Source of the DNA: Chromobacterium amazonense
GTDB taxonomy: Bacteria; Pseudomonadota; Gammaproteobacteria; Burkholderiales; Chromobacteriaceae
Length of the DNA: 64,000 nucleotides
Assembly: GCF_001855565.1 (NCBI RefSeq)
Contig: NZ_MKCR01000033.1
Coordinates: 234,263 to 298,262, forward strand
Direction: 5' to 3'
Part shown: piece after piece, positions 21,185-30,779 of the stretch
How positions within the stretch are numbered: the first letter of the stretch is position 1
Layout of the letters: each line of letters opens with the position of its first letter
Program-made: the position numbers and the translations under genes
Notes under the pieces: model-generated
Seen by the model: the letters and a program-made list of their open reading frames with translations, nothing else
Told to the model about the DNA's origin: nothing
The model's database searches: none

Positions 21185-21686
21185 ACGCGGCGCGCCGTCA
21201 TGGGGGTGGCTGCTCCTAGCCGGCTTGGCCTTCAACGGCTGGTGGCTGCTGTTGGTGTGGTTCCGCGACCATCTGGCCGTGCTGACCCTGGCCGGCGCCC
21301 TGCTGGCCTGGGAGGCGCTGCCGTCCGGCCTGAGAAAGCCCGCCCTGCTGTTGGCGGCTGCCGGCAGCGCGCTGGATTTCGCCTTGGCCGCCAGCGGACT
21401 GCTGCGTTTCGTCGGCGTCGGCACCCTGCCCTTGTGGATGATGACGCTCTGGCTCAGCTTCGCCTGCTGGTGGGTCTGGCTGCTGCAGGCCTGGCGGCCG
21501 TCGCCGCGTCTGTTGGCCGCCTTGGGCGCGCTGGCTGGTCCGGCCGCCTATTACGCCGGTTTCCAGCTGCAGGCTCTGCAGCCGGGTTTGCCCTGGTGGG
21601 GCCTGTTGCCTATCTTGGCCGTGGTGTGGGGCGTAGGTTTGCCGCAGACCTTGCGCCTGCCGCTGCAAGGCCGCGCGGCGCAATGA
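21174..21686 (+). CDS. Small integral membrane protein, DUF2878-like
   Basis: A 170-residue protein with about five hydrophobic segments (for example [39 protein letters not shown], and one near the C-terminus). Its size and aromatic-rich helices fit DUF2878, whose function is unknown. Its ATG lies inside the metH 3' end (11-base overlap), so it is translationally coupled to metH. The functional link to methionine synthesis is open. Family name is given from memory with moderate certainty. Confidence 0.65.
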
Positions 21687-21693
21687 AGGCAAT

Positions 21694-21731
21694 GGTGGAT
21701 AAGTTTCAGCGTGTTGCATGGTTGTGGATAA
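21694..21731 (-). other. Paired DnaA-box-like sites, locus A
   Basis: GGTGGATAA (21694-21702) and TGTGGATAA (21723-21731) lie in the same orientation, 29 bases start to start. The second is the exact complement of the DnaA box TTATCCACA; the first has one mismatch. They lie in the short gap between two convergent genes. Confidence 0.55.
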
Positions 21732-21738
21732 GCGGACT

Positions 21739-22995
21739 TCACGCCCATAAAACAGACGCGAACCCCAGCGCCGCCAGCGCCAGCAACATCATCAGGGCCT
21801 GCCGCCCCGCTTCGCGCGACCCCAGCGACAGCGCGTAACATCCCTTGGCCACGTTATTTGCCGAGGCGGCGATCAAGATGGCCGCGGCCGCCGCCGGCAG
21901 CGGCGTCAGCTGCGGCGTGGACTGGGTGATGCCCATGATGAACGGGTCCACGTCGCTGACGCCCATCACCGCCGCCAGCGTATAGACGCCGGCCGTTCCC
22001 AGGTATTGCGCCGCCAGCCGCGTCGCCACCAGCATGGCGATGAACAGGGCCGCAAACAGCAGGGCCGCGCCGATTTCCAGCGGGTTTTTCGGTTGATAGG
22101 CTTCGTCGGCGACGGCGGCGTCCGATCCGCTTCTGGACCATAGCCAGCCGCCCACCAGCGCCAGCGCCGCCAATAGCGAAAACAGCGGCCACAGCCGCAA
22201 GAGCAGCGCGAAATTGAACAGCGCCAGGAAGGCCATCAGCCGCAGATACATCATGCCGGAAGCCATCACGATGGCTCCGGCGTACACGCGCGGCGCGGCG
22301 GCGCCGGCGGAACGCCGCGCCAGCACCACCGTGGTGACGGTGGACGAATAGGCGCCGCCGGCCAGCGCCGCCAGCAACAGGCCGCCGCGCCCCTGGCGCA
22401 GCCGCTGCAGCAAATAACTGCCATAAGAAATGGCGCTGACCGCCACCACCACCAGCCAGGTGTTGAACGGATTGATCTGGAAGCGGCTCATGGCCTGATT
22501 GGGCAGCAGGGGCAGAATCACTGCGGCCAGCAGCAGAAACTGGGTGAGGATGAGGATGTCCGTCGGGTCGATGCGTTGGGCCAGGGTTTCCAGCCGCGTC
22601 TTGAATTCCAGCAGCAGCAGGCTGGCCACAGTCAGCGTGGCGGCCAGCCAGTACAGCTCGCGGCAGACCAGCACGCCGATCAGATAGGTGGCCAGACCGG
22701 TCATCTCGGTGGTGACGCTGGAATAGCCGGAGCCGCTGAGCTTGTGCCAGTACGACATCAGCAGGAACGCCGCCACCACCGCGAAGCCCAGCGCCACCGG
22801 CATCCATTCGTCGTGCGCCAGCGTGGCGATGACATAGCCGATCAGCCCGATCAGCGGATAGGTGCGCACGCCGCCGAAGGCGTATTTATCGCCGCCGGCC
22901 TTGCGCTCTTCCCGCTCCAAGCCAATCAGGAAGGCCAGGAACAGCACCAGGGTGATTTGCGTCGCCTCGGGCGGCAGCCAGTCCAGATAGCGCAT
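21739..22995 (-). CDS. MgtC/SapB-type membrane protein with DUF4010
   Basis: A 418-residue integral membrane protein with roughly a dozen hydrophobic helices. The N-terminal part has the MgtC signature FLIGLEREERK and VRTYPLIGLIGY. The C-terminal half fits DUF4010 (VMGVSDVDPFIMGITQ and AILIAASANNVAKGCYAL). Family members are linked to magnesium stress or ion homeostasis, but no transport activity is established for this fusion type. Transcribed leftwards; the upstream gap carries the pepP terminator and a DnaA-box pair. Confidence 0.85.
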   Translation of the reverse strand: MRYLDWLPPEATQITLVLFLAFLIGLEREERKAGGDKYAFGGVRTYPLIGLIGYVIATLAHDEWMPVALGFAVVAAFLLMSYWHKLSGSGYSSVTTEMTGLATYLIGVLVCRELYWLAATLTVASLLLLEFKTRLETLAQRIDPTDILILTQFLLLAAVILPLLPNQAMSRFQINPFNTWLVVVAVSAISYGSYLLQRLRQGRGGLLLAALAGGAYSSTVTTVVLARRSAGAAAPRVYAGAIVMASGMMYLRLMAFLALFNFALLLRLWPLFSLLAALALVGGWLWSRSGSDAAVADEAYQPKNPLEIGAALLFAALFIAMLVATRLAAQYLGTAGVYTLAAVMGVSDVDPFIMGITQSTPQLTPLPAAAAAILIAASANNVAKGCYALSLGSREAGRQALMMLLALAALGFASVLWA

Positions 22996-23111
22996 GGGGA
23001 GGGATTTCCGCAGGGAACGGTACTGTCTTCAAGATATCCCGTATGGATGGCGGTGTACACCCGCGATGTCGTCGCCGCGCAGGCTGGTTGATTCGGATCA
23101 GGCGCGCGGGC

Positions 23112-23149
23112 TGTGGATCAATCGGCTATTCAGCTGGCGTTGTGGATAA
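23112..23149 (-). other. Paired DnaA-box-like sites, locus B
   Basis: TGTGGATCA (23112-23120, one mismatch) and TGTGGATAA (23141-23149, exact) lie in the same orientation, again 29 bases start to start. They lie between the pepP 3' end and the start of the MgtC-like gene. Confidence 0.55.
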
Positions 23150-23164
23150 GCCTGCGCCGGATCA

Positions 23165-23194
23165 ACAAAAAACCCGCGCCTGGCGGCGCGGGTT
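23165..23194 (-). terminator. Terminator after pepP
   Basis: AACCCGCGCC (23171-23180) pairs with GGCGCGGGTT (23185-23194) with a four-base loop. On the minus strand the stem is followed by a T-run. Confidence 0.88.
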
Positions 23195-23216
23195 GCGGGA
23201 TGGCTGCGGCAGGCGT

Positions 23217-24605
23217 TTATACCGCCATCACCGCCTCGATCTCTTCCACCGTCTTCGGAATCGGCTCGCCCAGCACGCGGCTGCCGTCTGCCGTCACCAG
23301 CACGTTGTCTTCGATGCGGATGCCGCCGAAATCGGCGTATTCGCGGAACTTGGCGTAGTTGATGAAGGCGCTGTGGCGTTCCTCCTTCTCCCAGGCTTCG
23401 ATCAGCGCCGGAATGAAGTAAACGCCCGGCTCCACCGTCACCACCATGCCGGCCTTCAGCGGCTTGCCCAGGCGCAGGTAGCCCAGGCCGAACAGCGGGC
23501 TGCGCTCGGCGCCGTCGCCGTAACCGACCAGGTCTTCGCCCAACGCTTCCATATCATGCACGTCCATGCCGATCTGGTGGCCTAGGCCGTGCGGGAAGGC
23601 GATGGCATAAGCGCCGGATTCGACGATGGCGTCGGCGTCGCCGCGGAAGAAGCCCAGCTCGGCCATGCGCTCCACCATCACGGCGGCGGACAGCTTGTGG
23701 ATGTCCTGGTATTTGATGCCGGGTTTGATGGCGGCGATGGCGGCTTCCTGCATCTCCAGCACGATGTCGTACAGCTCGCGCTGGCGGGTGGAGAACTTGC
23801 CGCCCACCGGGAAGGTGCGGGTGATGTCGCTGGCGTAGCCGCCGCCGCTGGCGCAGCCGGTGTCGTTCAGCACCAGGTCGCCTTGCTGCAGCACATTGCC
23901 GTGACCATGGTTGTGCAGCACTTCGCCGCGCTTGGAGAAGATGGACGGATAGGCCAGATGCCAGTCATGGCGGCGCATGATGCCTTCCATGATGCCCACC
24001 ACCTGGTATTCCAGCACGCCCGGCTTGGCGTTTTGCATCGCCGCGATATGCATGGCGTGGGTCACGCCCAGCGCGCTTTCCATCTCGGCGATCTCTTCCT
24101 CGCCCTTGATCTCGCGCAGCGCCACCACGGCGCGGGTCAGCGCCGGACAGAAGCCTGCCTTCACCACGGCCGGATGCACGTCCAGCAGACGACCCATTTC
24201 GATCAGCGTCTCGCCGCGGTACGGCGCCAGGTAGCGCACGGGGCGGCCGGCGGCGCGGGCCTCGGCCAGCAGTTGCGCCAGCTCGGCGTACGGGCGGCTG
24301 CGGCCCACGGCGGCCTTGGCGGCGCGTTCGGACAAGCTGGGCAGCGGGCCGGTCCAGACGATGTCGGACACATCCGGATCATTGCCGAACAGCGTCGCTT
24401 CGCCGCTGTCGGCGTCGATGACGCCGGCCAGGGCGGGCTCGTTCAGGCCGAAGAAGTAGCGGAAGCTGGAGTCCTGCACAAAGGGCAGGGTGTTGTCGTG
24501 GTAGTTCATCGGCGAGTCGACATTGCCGACGAACAGCAGCAGGCCGGACAGGCCAGCCTGTTGCAGGCGGGCGCGGCGCGCGGCGAAGACGGAAGGGGCG
24601 AACAT
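23217..24605 (-). CDS. pepP: Xaa-Pro aminopeptidase (M24B)
   Basis: A 462-residue cytosolic metallopeptidase that removes N-terminal residues preceding proline. It has an N-terminal aminopeptidase-P domain (about 1-170) and a C-terminal pita-bread domain. Metal ligands are recognisable as the aspartates in LNDTGCASGGGYASDITRTF, His in FPHGLGHQIGMDVHD, and glutamates in VTVEPGVYF and GGIRIEDNVLV. The start at 24605 is preceded by an AGGAG-type site. Single gene with its own terminator. Confidence 0.93.
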   Translation of the reverse strand: MFAPSVFAARRARLQQAGLSGLLLFVGNVDSPMNYHDNTLPFVQDSSFRYFFGLNEPALAGVIDADSGEATLFGNDPDVSDIVWTGPLPSLSERAAKAAVGRSRPYAELAQLLAEARAAGRPVRYLAPYRGETLIEMGRLLDVHPAVVKAGFCPALTRAVVALREIKGEEEIAEMESALGVTHAMHIAAMQNAKPGVLEYQVVGIMEGIMRRHDWHLAYPSIFSKRGEVLHNHGHGNVLQQGDLVLNDTGCASGGGYASDITRTFPVGGKFSTRQRELYDIVLEMQEAAIAAIKPGIKYQDIHKLSAAVMVERMAELGFFRGDADAIVESGAYAIAFPHGLGHQIGMDVHDMEALGEDLVGYGDGAERSPLFGLGYLRLGKPLKAGMVVTVEPGVYFIPALIEAWEKEERHSAFINYAKFREYADFGGIRIEDNVLVTADGSRVLGEPIPKTVEEIEAVMAV

Positions 24606-24703
24606 GCTTTTCTCCTTTTGCCGCAGGGCGGCTAAGCATGCCGCTGCGGATAGATTTAGCCGTCTAACTTATCACGCGCCGGCCCGGCCGGCCAGCCGCC
24701 GGC

Positions 24704-25921
24704 TCAAGGCGCGGCCGCGGCCTCCGTCTTGGAAGGCGCAGGCTTGGCCGGTTGCAGCAGCCGGCGCAGCAGGCCGCCGGCCAGCATGGCCCACAAGGGC
24801 GCGCCCAGGCCGGCGATGCTGACGCCGGAGGCCGCCACCACGAAGGTCAGCAGCGCCGCTTCGCGGTGTTCGCCGTCGGCCAGCGCCGCGCCCAAGGACG
24901 AAGCCAGGGTGCCGAACAGCGCCAGCCCGGCCGCCGTCACCACCAGCGCCTTGGGCAGCAACAGCACCAGGGCGGCCAGCGCGCCGCCGGCCAGGCCCAG
25001 GACGATGTAGAACAGGCCGCAGAACAGTCCGGCCACGTAGCGGCGGCTGCGGTCCGCATGCGCTTCCGGTCCGGTGCAGATGGCGGCGATGATGGCGGCC
25101 AGCGTCACGCCGTGGCCGCCGAACGGCGCCGTCAGCAGCGAAGCGACGCCGAGCACGGTGACCGGGGAGCGAGCGGGAACGCCATAGCCAAAGGTGCGCA
25201 GCACGGCCATGCCGGGCAGGAACTGGCTGGTCAAGGCCAGCAGGGCCAGCGGCAAGGCCAGATTGATGAAAGCGGACCACGACCAGGCTGGCAGAGTGAA
25301 GGCCGGGCCGGCGATGCCGGAGAGCGCGCCGGCCGGCGGCGCGTGGAGCTGTCCTTGGACCGCGCACAGCGCCACGCCCAGCGCGATGGCCGCCAGCAGC
25401 GCCCAGCGCGGAAACCAGCGGCGGCCGGCAAAAAACAGCGCCGCCATCGGCAGCACCAACGCCAGCTGCCGCCCGGCCTCGGTCACCACCTCGCCGACAA
25501 AATGGAACAGGATGCCGGCCAGCAGCGCCGCCGCCAGCGCCGGCGGAAACAGCGCCATCAGCCGGTCGAACAGGCCGCTCGCGCCCACCAGCGTCACGAT
25601 GGCCGCCGCGGCCAGGAAGGCGCCGATCGCCTCCGGGTAAGGCACGCCGGGCAAGGCCGTCAGCAGCAGCGCCGCGCCGGACGTGCTCCAGGCGGTGATC
25701 ACCGGGGCTTTCCAGCGCCAGCTCAGCCACAGGCCGGCAACGCCGGACCCGATGGACACCGCCCACACCCAGGAGCCGAGCTGGCCGGCGCTGAGGCCGG
25801 CCGATTGCGCGGCATGGACGATGATCAAAAACGGGCCGGAATAACCGACCAGCAAGGCCAGCGCGGCGGCCAGGGCCGAGGACGGCGCGGCGTCGCGCCG
25901 CAGTGTGTGCCAAAACTTCAT
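24704..25921 (-). CDS. BenE-family benzoate/H+ symporter-like permease
   Basis: A 405-residue inner-membrane transporter with about 12 helices. Family features are LLVGYSGPFLIIVHAA, SWVWAVSIGSGVAGLWLSW and TAPFGGHGVTLAAIIAAICTG. BenE homologues import benzoate or related acids with protons. No benzoate catabolic genes are nearby, so the substrate is unclear. The start at MKFWHTL (25921) has GGAAG upstream. It is divergent from the MocR-type regulator, which probably controls it. Confidence 0.86.
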   Translation of the reverse strand: MKFWHTLRRDAAPSSALAAALALLVGYSGPFLIIVHAAQSAGLSAGQLGSWVWAVSIGSGVAGLWLSWRWKAPVITAWSTSGAALLLTALPGVPYPEAIGAFLAAAAIVTLVGASGLFDRLMALFPPALAAALLAGILFHFVGEVVTEAGRQLALVLPMAALFFAGRRWFPRWALLAAIALGVALCAVQGQLHAPPAGALSGIAGPAFTLPAWSWSAFINLALPLALLALTSQFLPGMAVLRTFGYGVPARSPVTVLGVASLLTAPFGGHGVTLAAIIAAICTGPEAHADRSRRYVAGLFCGLFYIVLGLAGGALAALVLLLPKALVVTAAGLALFGTLASSLGAALADGEHREAALLTFVVAASGVSIAGLGAPLWAMLAGGLLRRLLQPAKPAPSKTEAAAAP

Positions 25922-26004
25922 GAGCGGGCTTTCTTCCATCAAGACGAATAGCGGCAGCGTGCCATGCCGGCCGCCTGCTTCCTCCCACAAGCCTGGTAAA
26001 CAGT

Positions 26005-26036
26005 TTGTATGCGGCGCAATCTGTTTGATATAACAG
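26005..26036 (+). promoter_or_regulatory. Promoter and small palindrome before the MocR-type gene
   Basis: TTGTAT (26005-26010) and TATAAC (26029-26034) are spaced 18 bases, placing the RNA start at or very near the ATG at 26041. CTGTT-N6-AACAG (26021-26036) overlaps the -10 box and may be the operator of the regulator. Confidence 0.45.
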
Positions 26037-26040
26037 CTGC

Positions 26041-27468
26041 ATGGAAGCGATCTACCAAGACATCGCCCGCCAATTGGCGGCCAGAATGGACGCCGGCGAA
26101 TTCCCGCCCGGCAGCAAACTGCCCTCGGTGCGGCAGCTGGCCGCCAGCCACGGCGTCAACAGCCTGACCGCGCTGGCCGCCTACCGCTGGCTGGAACAAA
26201 AGCAGCGGGTGGTGGCGCGGCCGCGCGCCGGTTTCTTCGCCGCGCTGCCTGTTCGTTCCGCCGGTCAACCGCCCGCCCGCGCATTGCCGTCGCCGGCCAC
26301 GCTGGTGGACGTGGACAGCCGCATGTCGCAACTGGTGGCGCTGTCGGCCTCGGACGTGGCGGTGCAGCTGCACATGGCGGAGGCCCACCACAGCCTGTAC
26401 CCGTCGGCCGAGCTGGCGCGGCGGCTGCAGAACGCCCTGCTGCAGCGGCCGGAGCTGATCGGCGCCTATCTGCCCGCGGCCCAGCATGAGCGGCTGTGCG
26501 GCTTGCTCAAGCAGATGGCGGCCGCCTGGCAGATGGAGGTGAAGACGGATGAGATCCTGTTCTGCAACGGCATCACCGAGGGCATCAGCCTGGCCTTGCG
26601 CCATTTGACCCGGCCCGGCGACACGGTGGCGGTGGAGACGCCGGTGTACTTCGGCCTGCTGCAGACGCTGGCGGCGCTGGGACTGAAGGCGCTGGAAATT
26701 CCCTGCACACCCGACGCCGGCCTGTCACTGGAGGCCTTGGAATTCGCGCTGCAGTACGGCCCGCCGGTGCGCTGCCTGGTGACGGTGACCAATTACCAGA
26801 ACCCCACCGGCGCGCGCATGCCGGACGACAACAAGAAACGGCTGCTGGCGCTGGCGCGCCGCCATGGCGTCGCCATCATCGAGGACGACGTGTTCGGCGA
26901 ACTGTATTTCGGCGAGGCGCGGCCGACGCCGCTGAAAGCCTGGGACCGCGACGGCGACGTGATCTACTGCGCCTCGTTCACCAAGAGCCTGGCGCCGTCG
27001 TTCCGCCTGGGTTGGCTGTCCGGCGGCCGCCACCACGCGGCCTTGGAGCGGCTACGCGCCAGCAGCAGCCTGGTCAGCCCGGCCTTGCTGCTGGGCACGC
27101 TGACCGATCTCTTGGCCAGCGGCGACTACGCCCGCATCAGCCAGCGCCTGCGCCGACTGCTGGCGCGGCAGATGGAACAGGTGGCCGACGCGGTGCTGGC
27201 GGCCTTCCCGCGCGGCACCACGCTCAGGCGGCCGCAGGGCGGGCTGTTGTTGTGGGTGGAAGGACCGGAAGGCTTGGACAGCGGCCGGTTGCTGGAAGCG
27301 GCGCTGCAGGAATCGATCAGCTTCGCGCCGGGCATGCTGTTCTCGGCCGAGCCGCGCTTCCGCCATTGCCTGCGCCTGAACTTCGGCCAGCCCTGGGACG
27401 CGGCGCAACAGCAGGCCATCGTCCGCCTGGGGCAATTGGCCACCGAACAACTGAGGAAGACATGCTAG
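26041..27468 (+). CDS. MocR-type (GntR/aminotransferase) transcriptional regulator
   Basis: A 475-residue protein with an N-terminal GntR winged helix (residues 1-75, PPGSKLPSVRQLAASHGVNSLT) joined to a class I aminotransferase-like domain. The PLP-binding lysine is Lys315 in ASFTKSLAPSFRLGW; VTNYQNPTGARM and IIEDDVFGEL are also typical. Such proteins regulate neighbouring genes in response to PLP or amines. No ribosome binding site precedes the ATG, so the message may be leaderless. It overlaps the next gene by seven bases and is divergent from the BenE-like gene. Confidence 0.92.
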   Translation: MEAIYQDIARQLAARMDAGEFPPGSKLPSVRQLAASHGVNSLTALAAYRWLEQKQRVVARPRAGFFAALPVRSAGQPPARALPSPATLVDVDSRMSQLVALSASDVAVQLHMAEAHHSLYPSAELARRLQNALLQRPELIGAYLPAAQHERLCGLLKQMAAAWQMEVKTDEILFCNGITEGISLALRHLTRPGDTVAVETPVYFGLLQTLAALGLKALEIPCTPDAGLSLEALEFALQYGPPVRCLVTVTNYQNPTGARMPDDNKKRLLALARRHGVAIIEDDVFGELYFGEARPTPLKAWDRDGDVIYCASFTKSLAPSFRLGWLSGGRHHAALERLRASSSLVSPALLLGTLTDLLASGDYARISQRLRRLLARQMEQVADAVLAAFPRGTTLRRPQGGLLLWVEGPEGLDSGRLLEAALQESISFAPGMLFSAEPRFRHCLRLNFGQPWDAAQQQAIVRLGQLATEQLRKTC

Positions 27469-27974
27469 ACACCTGCATCGCCATCCGGCCGGCCCGCGTG
27501 GCCGACCTGCCCTTGCTGGCCGACATCGAGCGCCGTGCCGCCGCGTTGTTTCCGGAATCCGATCTGCCGCCGGCTTTGCGCGGCGCGGCGCTGCCGGCCG
27601 AAGCGCTGGCCGGCGCGCAGCTTGACGGCCTGTTGTGGGTGGCGGAGGACGAAGGGCGCGTGGCCGGCTTCGCCCTGGCGGAGATCGTCGATGGCCAGCT
27701 GCATCTGGCCGAGATGGACGTGGACCCGGACCACGCGCGGCGCGGATTGGGCGCGGCGCTGTTGCGGCAAGTATTGGCCGAGGCCGCGCGCCGCGGCTGC
27801 GCCGCCGTCACGCTGACCACCTTTGCCCATCTGCCGTGGAATGCGCCGTTCTATCGCCGCCATGGCTTTCAAGATGATGCGCCCGCCGCCGGCAGCCAAC
27901 TGGCGGCGCGGCTGCGCGCCGAGGCGGCGGCCGGTTTCCGCAATCGCGTCGCCTTGCGGCGCGCCATCGACTGA
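27462..27974 (+). CDS. GNAT-family N-acetyltransferase
   Basis: A 170-residue acetyltransferase. The acetyl-CoA loop is HARRGLGAALLRQVL in motif A, preceded by LHLAEMDVDPD; motif B is PWNAPFYRRHGF. It is preceded by GAGGA and overlaps the MocR stop codon (ATGCTAG), so it is coupled. The substrate is unknown; the position in this operon suggests a small amine or amino acid. Confidence 0.88.
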   Translation: MLDTCIAIRPARVADLPLLADIERRAAALFPESDLPPALRGAALPAEALAGAQLDGLLWVAEDEGRVAGFALAEIVDGQLHLAEMDVDPDHARRGLGAALLRQVLAEAARRGCAAVTLTTFAHLPWNAPFYRRHGFQDDAPAAGSQLAARLRAEAAAGFRNRVALRRAID

Positions 27975-27983
27975 GGCAACACG

Positions 27984-29075
27984 ATGGACAGAATCGATAG
28001 CGTGGTCATCGGCGCCGGCGTGGTTGGCCTGGCCGTCGCCAAGGCGCTGGCCGAGGCCGGGCGCGAGGTGGTGATCGTCGAGGCGGAGCGGGCCATCGGC
28101 CAGCACGCCTCCAGCCGCAACAGCGAGGTGATCCACGCCGGCCTGTATTATCCGGCCGGCAGCCTGAAGGCCAGGCTGTGCGTGGCCGGGCGCGACCTGC
28201 TCTACCGTTACTGCGCCGAGCGCGCCATTCCGCATGCGCGGCTGGGCAAGCTGATCGTCGCCAGCCGCGACGGGCAGCTGGCCAGGCTGGATGCCCTGGA
28301 GGCGCAGGCGCGAGCCAACGGCGTGGCGGATATCCAGCGGCTGTCCGCCAGAGAGGCCCGCGCGTTGGAGCCGGCGCTCGATTGCGCCGCCGCCCTGCTG
28401 TCGCCGTCCACCGGCATCATAGACAGCCACGCCCTGATGTTGTCGCTGCTGGGCGACGCCGCAGCCGCCGGCGCGCAGCTGGCGCTGGCATCGCCGGTGG
28501 AGAGCGGCGCGGTCACGCCGGACGGCGTCGTGCTGCGCGTGGCCGGCCTGGAGCTGCTGGCCGAGCGCGTGGTCAATGCAGCCGGCCTGTTCGCGCCCGA
28601 TGTCGCACGCGCCATCGCCGGCCTGCCCGCCGCTGCGATTCCGCAGGCCCATTACGCGCGCGGCGTGTATTTCTCGCTGCAGGGCCGCGCGCCGTTCTCG
28701 CGGCTGATCTATCCGCTGCCGGAAGCCGGCGGCCTGGGCAGCCATTTGACCTTGGACCTCGCCGGCCAGGCGCGCTTCGGCCCGGATGTGGAATGGGTGG
28801 ACGGCGTCGATTACCGCGTCGATCCGGCGCGCGCCGACGCCTTCTACCGCGCGGTGCGCGCCTGGTGGCCGCAGCTGCCGGACGGCGCGCTGTCGCCCGG
28901 CTACGCCGGCATCCGCGCCAAGATCGCCGGGCCGGGACAGCCGGACGCGGATTTTGTCATTCAGGGGCCGGCGCGCCACGGCGCGAAGGGCTTGGTCAAC
29001 CTGTTTGGGATCGAATCGCCCGGCCTCACCAGCTGCCTGGCCATCGCCGATGCCGTGGCCGCGCTGCTGGATTAG
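27984..29075 (+). CDS. FAD-dependent oxidoreductase, L-2-hydroxyglutarate oxidase-like
   Basis: A 363-residue DAO-superfamily flavoprotein with the FAD-binding [13 protein letters not shown] at the N-terminus and [21 protein letters not shown], a hallmark of the LhgO/L2HGDH family. The C-terminal [16 protein letters not shown] closes the FAD site. It is slightly shorter than E. coli LhgO (about 420). Likely reaction: oxidation of a 2-hydroxy acid to the 2-oxo acid. It begins nine bases after the acetyltransferase and is probably in the same operon. Confidence 0.85.
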   Translation: MDRIDSVVIGAGVVGLAVAKALAEAGREVVIVEAERAIGQHASSRNSEVIHAGLYYPAGSLKARLCVAGRDLLYRYCAERAIPHARLGKLIVASRDGQLARLDALEAQARANGVADIQRLSAREARALEPALDCAAALLSPSTGIIDSHALMLSLLGDAAAAGAQLALASPVESGAVTPDGVVLRVAGLELLAERVVNAAGLFAPDVARAIAGLPAAAIPQAHYARGVYFSLQGRAPFSRLIYPLPEAGGLGSHLTLDLAGQARFGPDVEWVDGVDYRVDPARADAFYRAVRAWWPQLPDGALSPGYAGIRAKIAGPGQPDADFVIQGPARHGAKGLVNLFGIESPGLTSCLAIADAVAALLD

Positions 29076-29119
29076 AGCAAATCGCTTACAATCGCCGGCA
29101 AAGGGGAGAAACCACAAGC

Positions 29120-29884
29120 ATGCTGATCCTGAATCAAAGACAACAAGAGCTGCTGGACATGGTCAGGCGCGAAAGCTATGTCAGCGTGGAGAAGCTGGCC
29201 GAATACTTCGAAGTCACCCGGCAGACCATACGCCGCGACATCACCTTGCTGGCCGAGCATCAGCAGCTGCAGCGCTACCACGGCGGCGCCAGCGTGCTGT
29301 CCAGCGTGGAGAACGTCGCCTACCAGGCGCGCCAGGTGCTGTGCATAGAGGAAAAGCGCCGCATCGCCGCCTGCTTGGCGCGGCACATCCCGGACAACGC
29401 CTCGCTGTTCATCAACCTGGGCACCACCACCGAGGAAGTGGCCAAGGCGCTGCACCGCCACCGCGGTTTGCGGGTCATCACCAACAATCTGCACGTGGCT
29501 GAGCAGATGTGCGACTACCCGGACTGCGAGGTCATCGTGCTGGGCGGCTCGCTCAGGAAGCGCGACCGCGGCCTGACTGGCGAGGCGACGGTGCAGATGA
29601 TCCGCCAGTTCCGAGTCGATTACGGCATCATCGGCGTGTCCAGCATCGAATCCGACGGCACACTGCGCGACTACGACTACCGCGAAGTGCGCACCACCGA
29701 GGCCATCATCCAGCAGTCGCGCCAAGTGTTCCTGGCGGCCGACCACAGCAAGTTCGACCGCCCCGCGCTGGTGGAGTTGGGCCGGCTGTCCCAGATCGCC
29801 GCGCTGTTCACCGACAAGCCGGTGCCGCCGGCCATCGCCCGCCTGATGCAGGAAGCCGGCACGCAATTGCATATCGCCGAATAG
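29120..29884 (+). CDS. DeoR/GlpR-family repressor (first of two)
   Basis: A 254-residue regulator with a DeoR-type winged helix (RQQELLDMVRRESYVSVEKL, then VTRQTIRRDITLL) and a C-terminal sugar-phosphate-sensing domain (INLGTTTEEVAKAL, IIGVSSIESDGTLRDYDYRE, VFLAADHSKF). The pattern is close to GlpR. It lies 44 bases after the FAD oxidase gene, preceded by GGGGAG, and may be the last gene of that operon. It is a paralogue of the gene at 34376. Confidence 0.9.
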   Translation: MLILNQRQQELLDMVRRESYVSVEKLAEYFEVTRQTIRRDITLLAEHQQLQRYHGGASVLSSVENVAYQARQVLCIEEKRRIAACLARHIPDNASLFINLGTTTEEVAKALHRHRGLRVITNNLHVAEQMCDYPDCEVIVLGGSLRKRDRGLTGEATVQMIRQFRVDYGIIGVSSIESDGTLRDYDYREVRTTEAIIQQSRQVFLAADHSKFDRPALVELGRLSQIAALFTDKPVPPAIARLMQEAGTQLHIAE

Positions 29885-29944
29885 CACTGATAAGTATTTT
29901 CGGCATTGCTATGCTGAAGCATCGCGTCCAACTGGAGGGGCGGC

Positions 29945-30721
29945 ATGGAACCCTCTTTTTCCGCCCAAAGCGGCACGCTGTTCCGCGATGCCTCGGGCCG
30001 CTATTGCGCCAGCCTGGATGGCTATCGTTTTCTCAGCGTGTTTCAGCCGATTTTCTATAAAGGCGGCAGCCTGTTCGGCTATGAGGCGCTGCTGCGGGTG
30101 GTGGACGAAGGCGGCGAATGGCAGGCGCCGGACCGTTTCCTGGCCGGCCTGCCCCCGGAGCGGGCGCAACTGGCCGACACCCTGGCGCGGCTGATCCATG
30201 TCCGCAATTTTGCCCAGAGCCGGCAGGAAAGCTGCCTGACGCTGAACTTATTGGCGGCGACGGTGCAGGAAGACCATCGCGGCCGCACCCACCTGCCCCT
30301 GCTGAAAAATCTGCTGCAAAGCGTGGAGCTGGATTGCGGCGGGGTGATTTTCGAAGTGCCGGCGCGCGAGTTGGAGCACCACGGCCAAGCCCTGCTGGTC
30401 GGTTTGCGCCATGCCGCGGAAATGGGTTTCGGCACGGCGGTCGATGATTTCGGCGCGGCGGAGGCCCCTCACGGCAAGGTGACCGAATTGTCGCCGGACA
30501 TCATCAAGCTCCATCCCAGCCTGCTGCACGAGTACATGGCGGGCGAAACCAAAAAGCTGCCGGCGCTGCTGGAATCGGGTTGGCAGATCGGTAGCCGCAT
30601 GCTGGTGGAAGGCGTGGAAACCGCCGAGCAGCTGGAAGCGATGCGCGCGCTCGGTGTCGAACTGTACCAGGGCTTCTACCTGGGTCGGCCGGGCGAGCTG
30701 GCGGTGGCCTGCCAACTGTAG
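29945..30721 (+). CDS. Stand-alone EAL-domain protein
   Basis: A 258-residue cytosolic protein consisting mainly of an EAL domain. Retained motifs are GYEALLRV (EAL), the LNL pattern with Asn, FEVPARELE, AVDDFG (DDFG), DIIKLHP (Lys), VEGVETAEQ (Glu) and YQGFYLGRP (Gln), so phosphodiesterase activity on c-di-GMP is plausible. It has no sensor domain. GGAGGGG precedes the ATG. It lies 60 bases after the DeoR gene. A REP-like hairpin pair follows. Confidence 0.86.
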   Translation: MEPSFSAQSGTLFRDASGRYCASLDGYRFLSVFQPIFYKGGSLFGYEALLRVVDEGGEWQAPDRFLAGLPPERAQLADTLARLIHVRNFAQSRQESCLTLNLLAATVQEDHRGRTHLPLLKNLLQSVELDCGGVIFEVPARELEHHGQALLVGLRHAAEMGFGTAVDDFGAAEAPHGKVTELSPDIIKLHPSLLHEYMAGETKKLPALLESGWQIGSRMLVEGVETAEQLEAMRALGVELYQGFYLGRPGELAVACQL

Positions 30722-30779
30722 CCCCTCCTATCCAGGCTTAGGCTGGCCGCCCCGGATATTGCCAAGATGAGCGTGGCTT

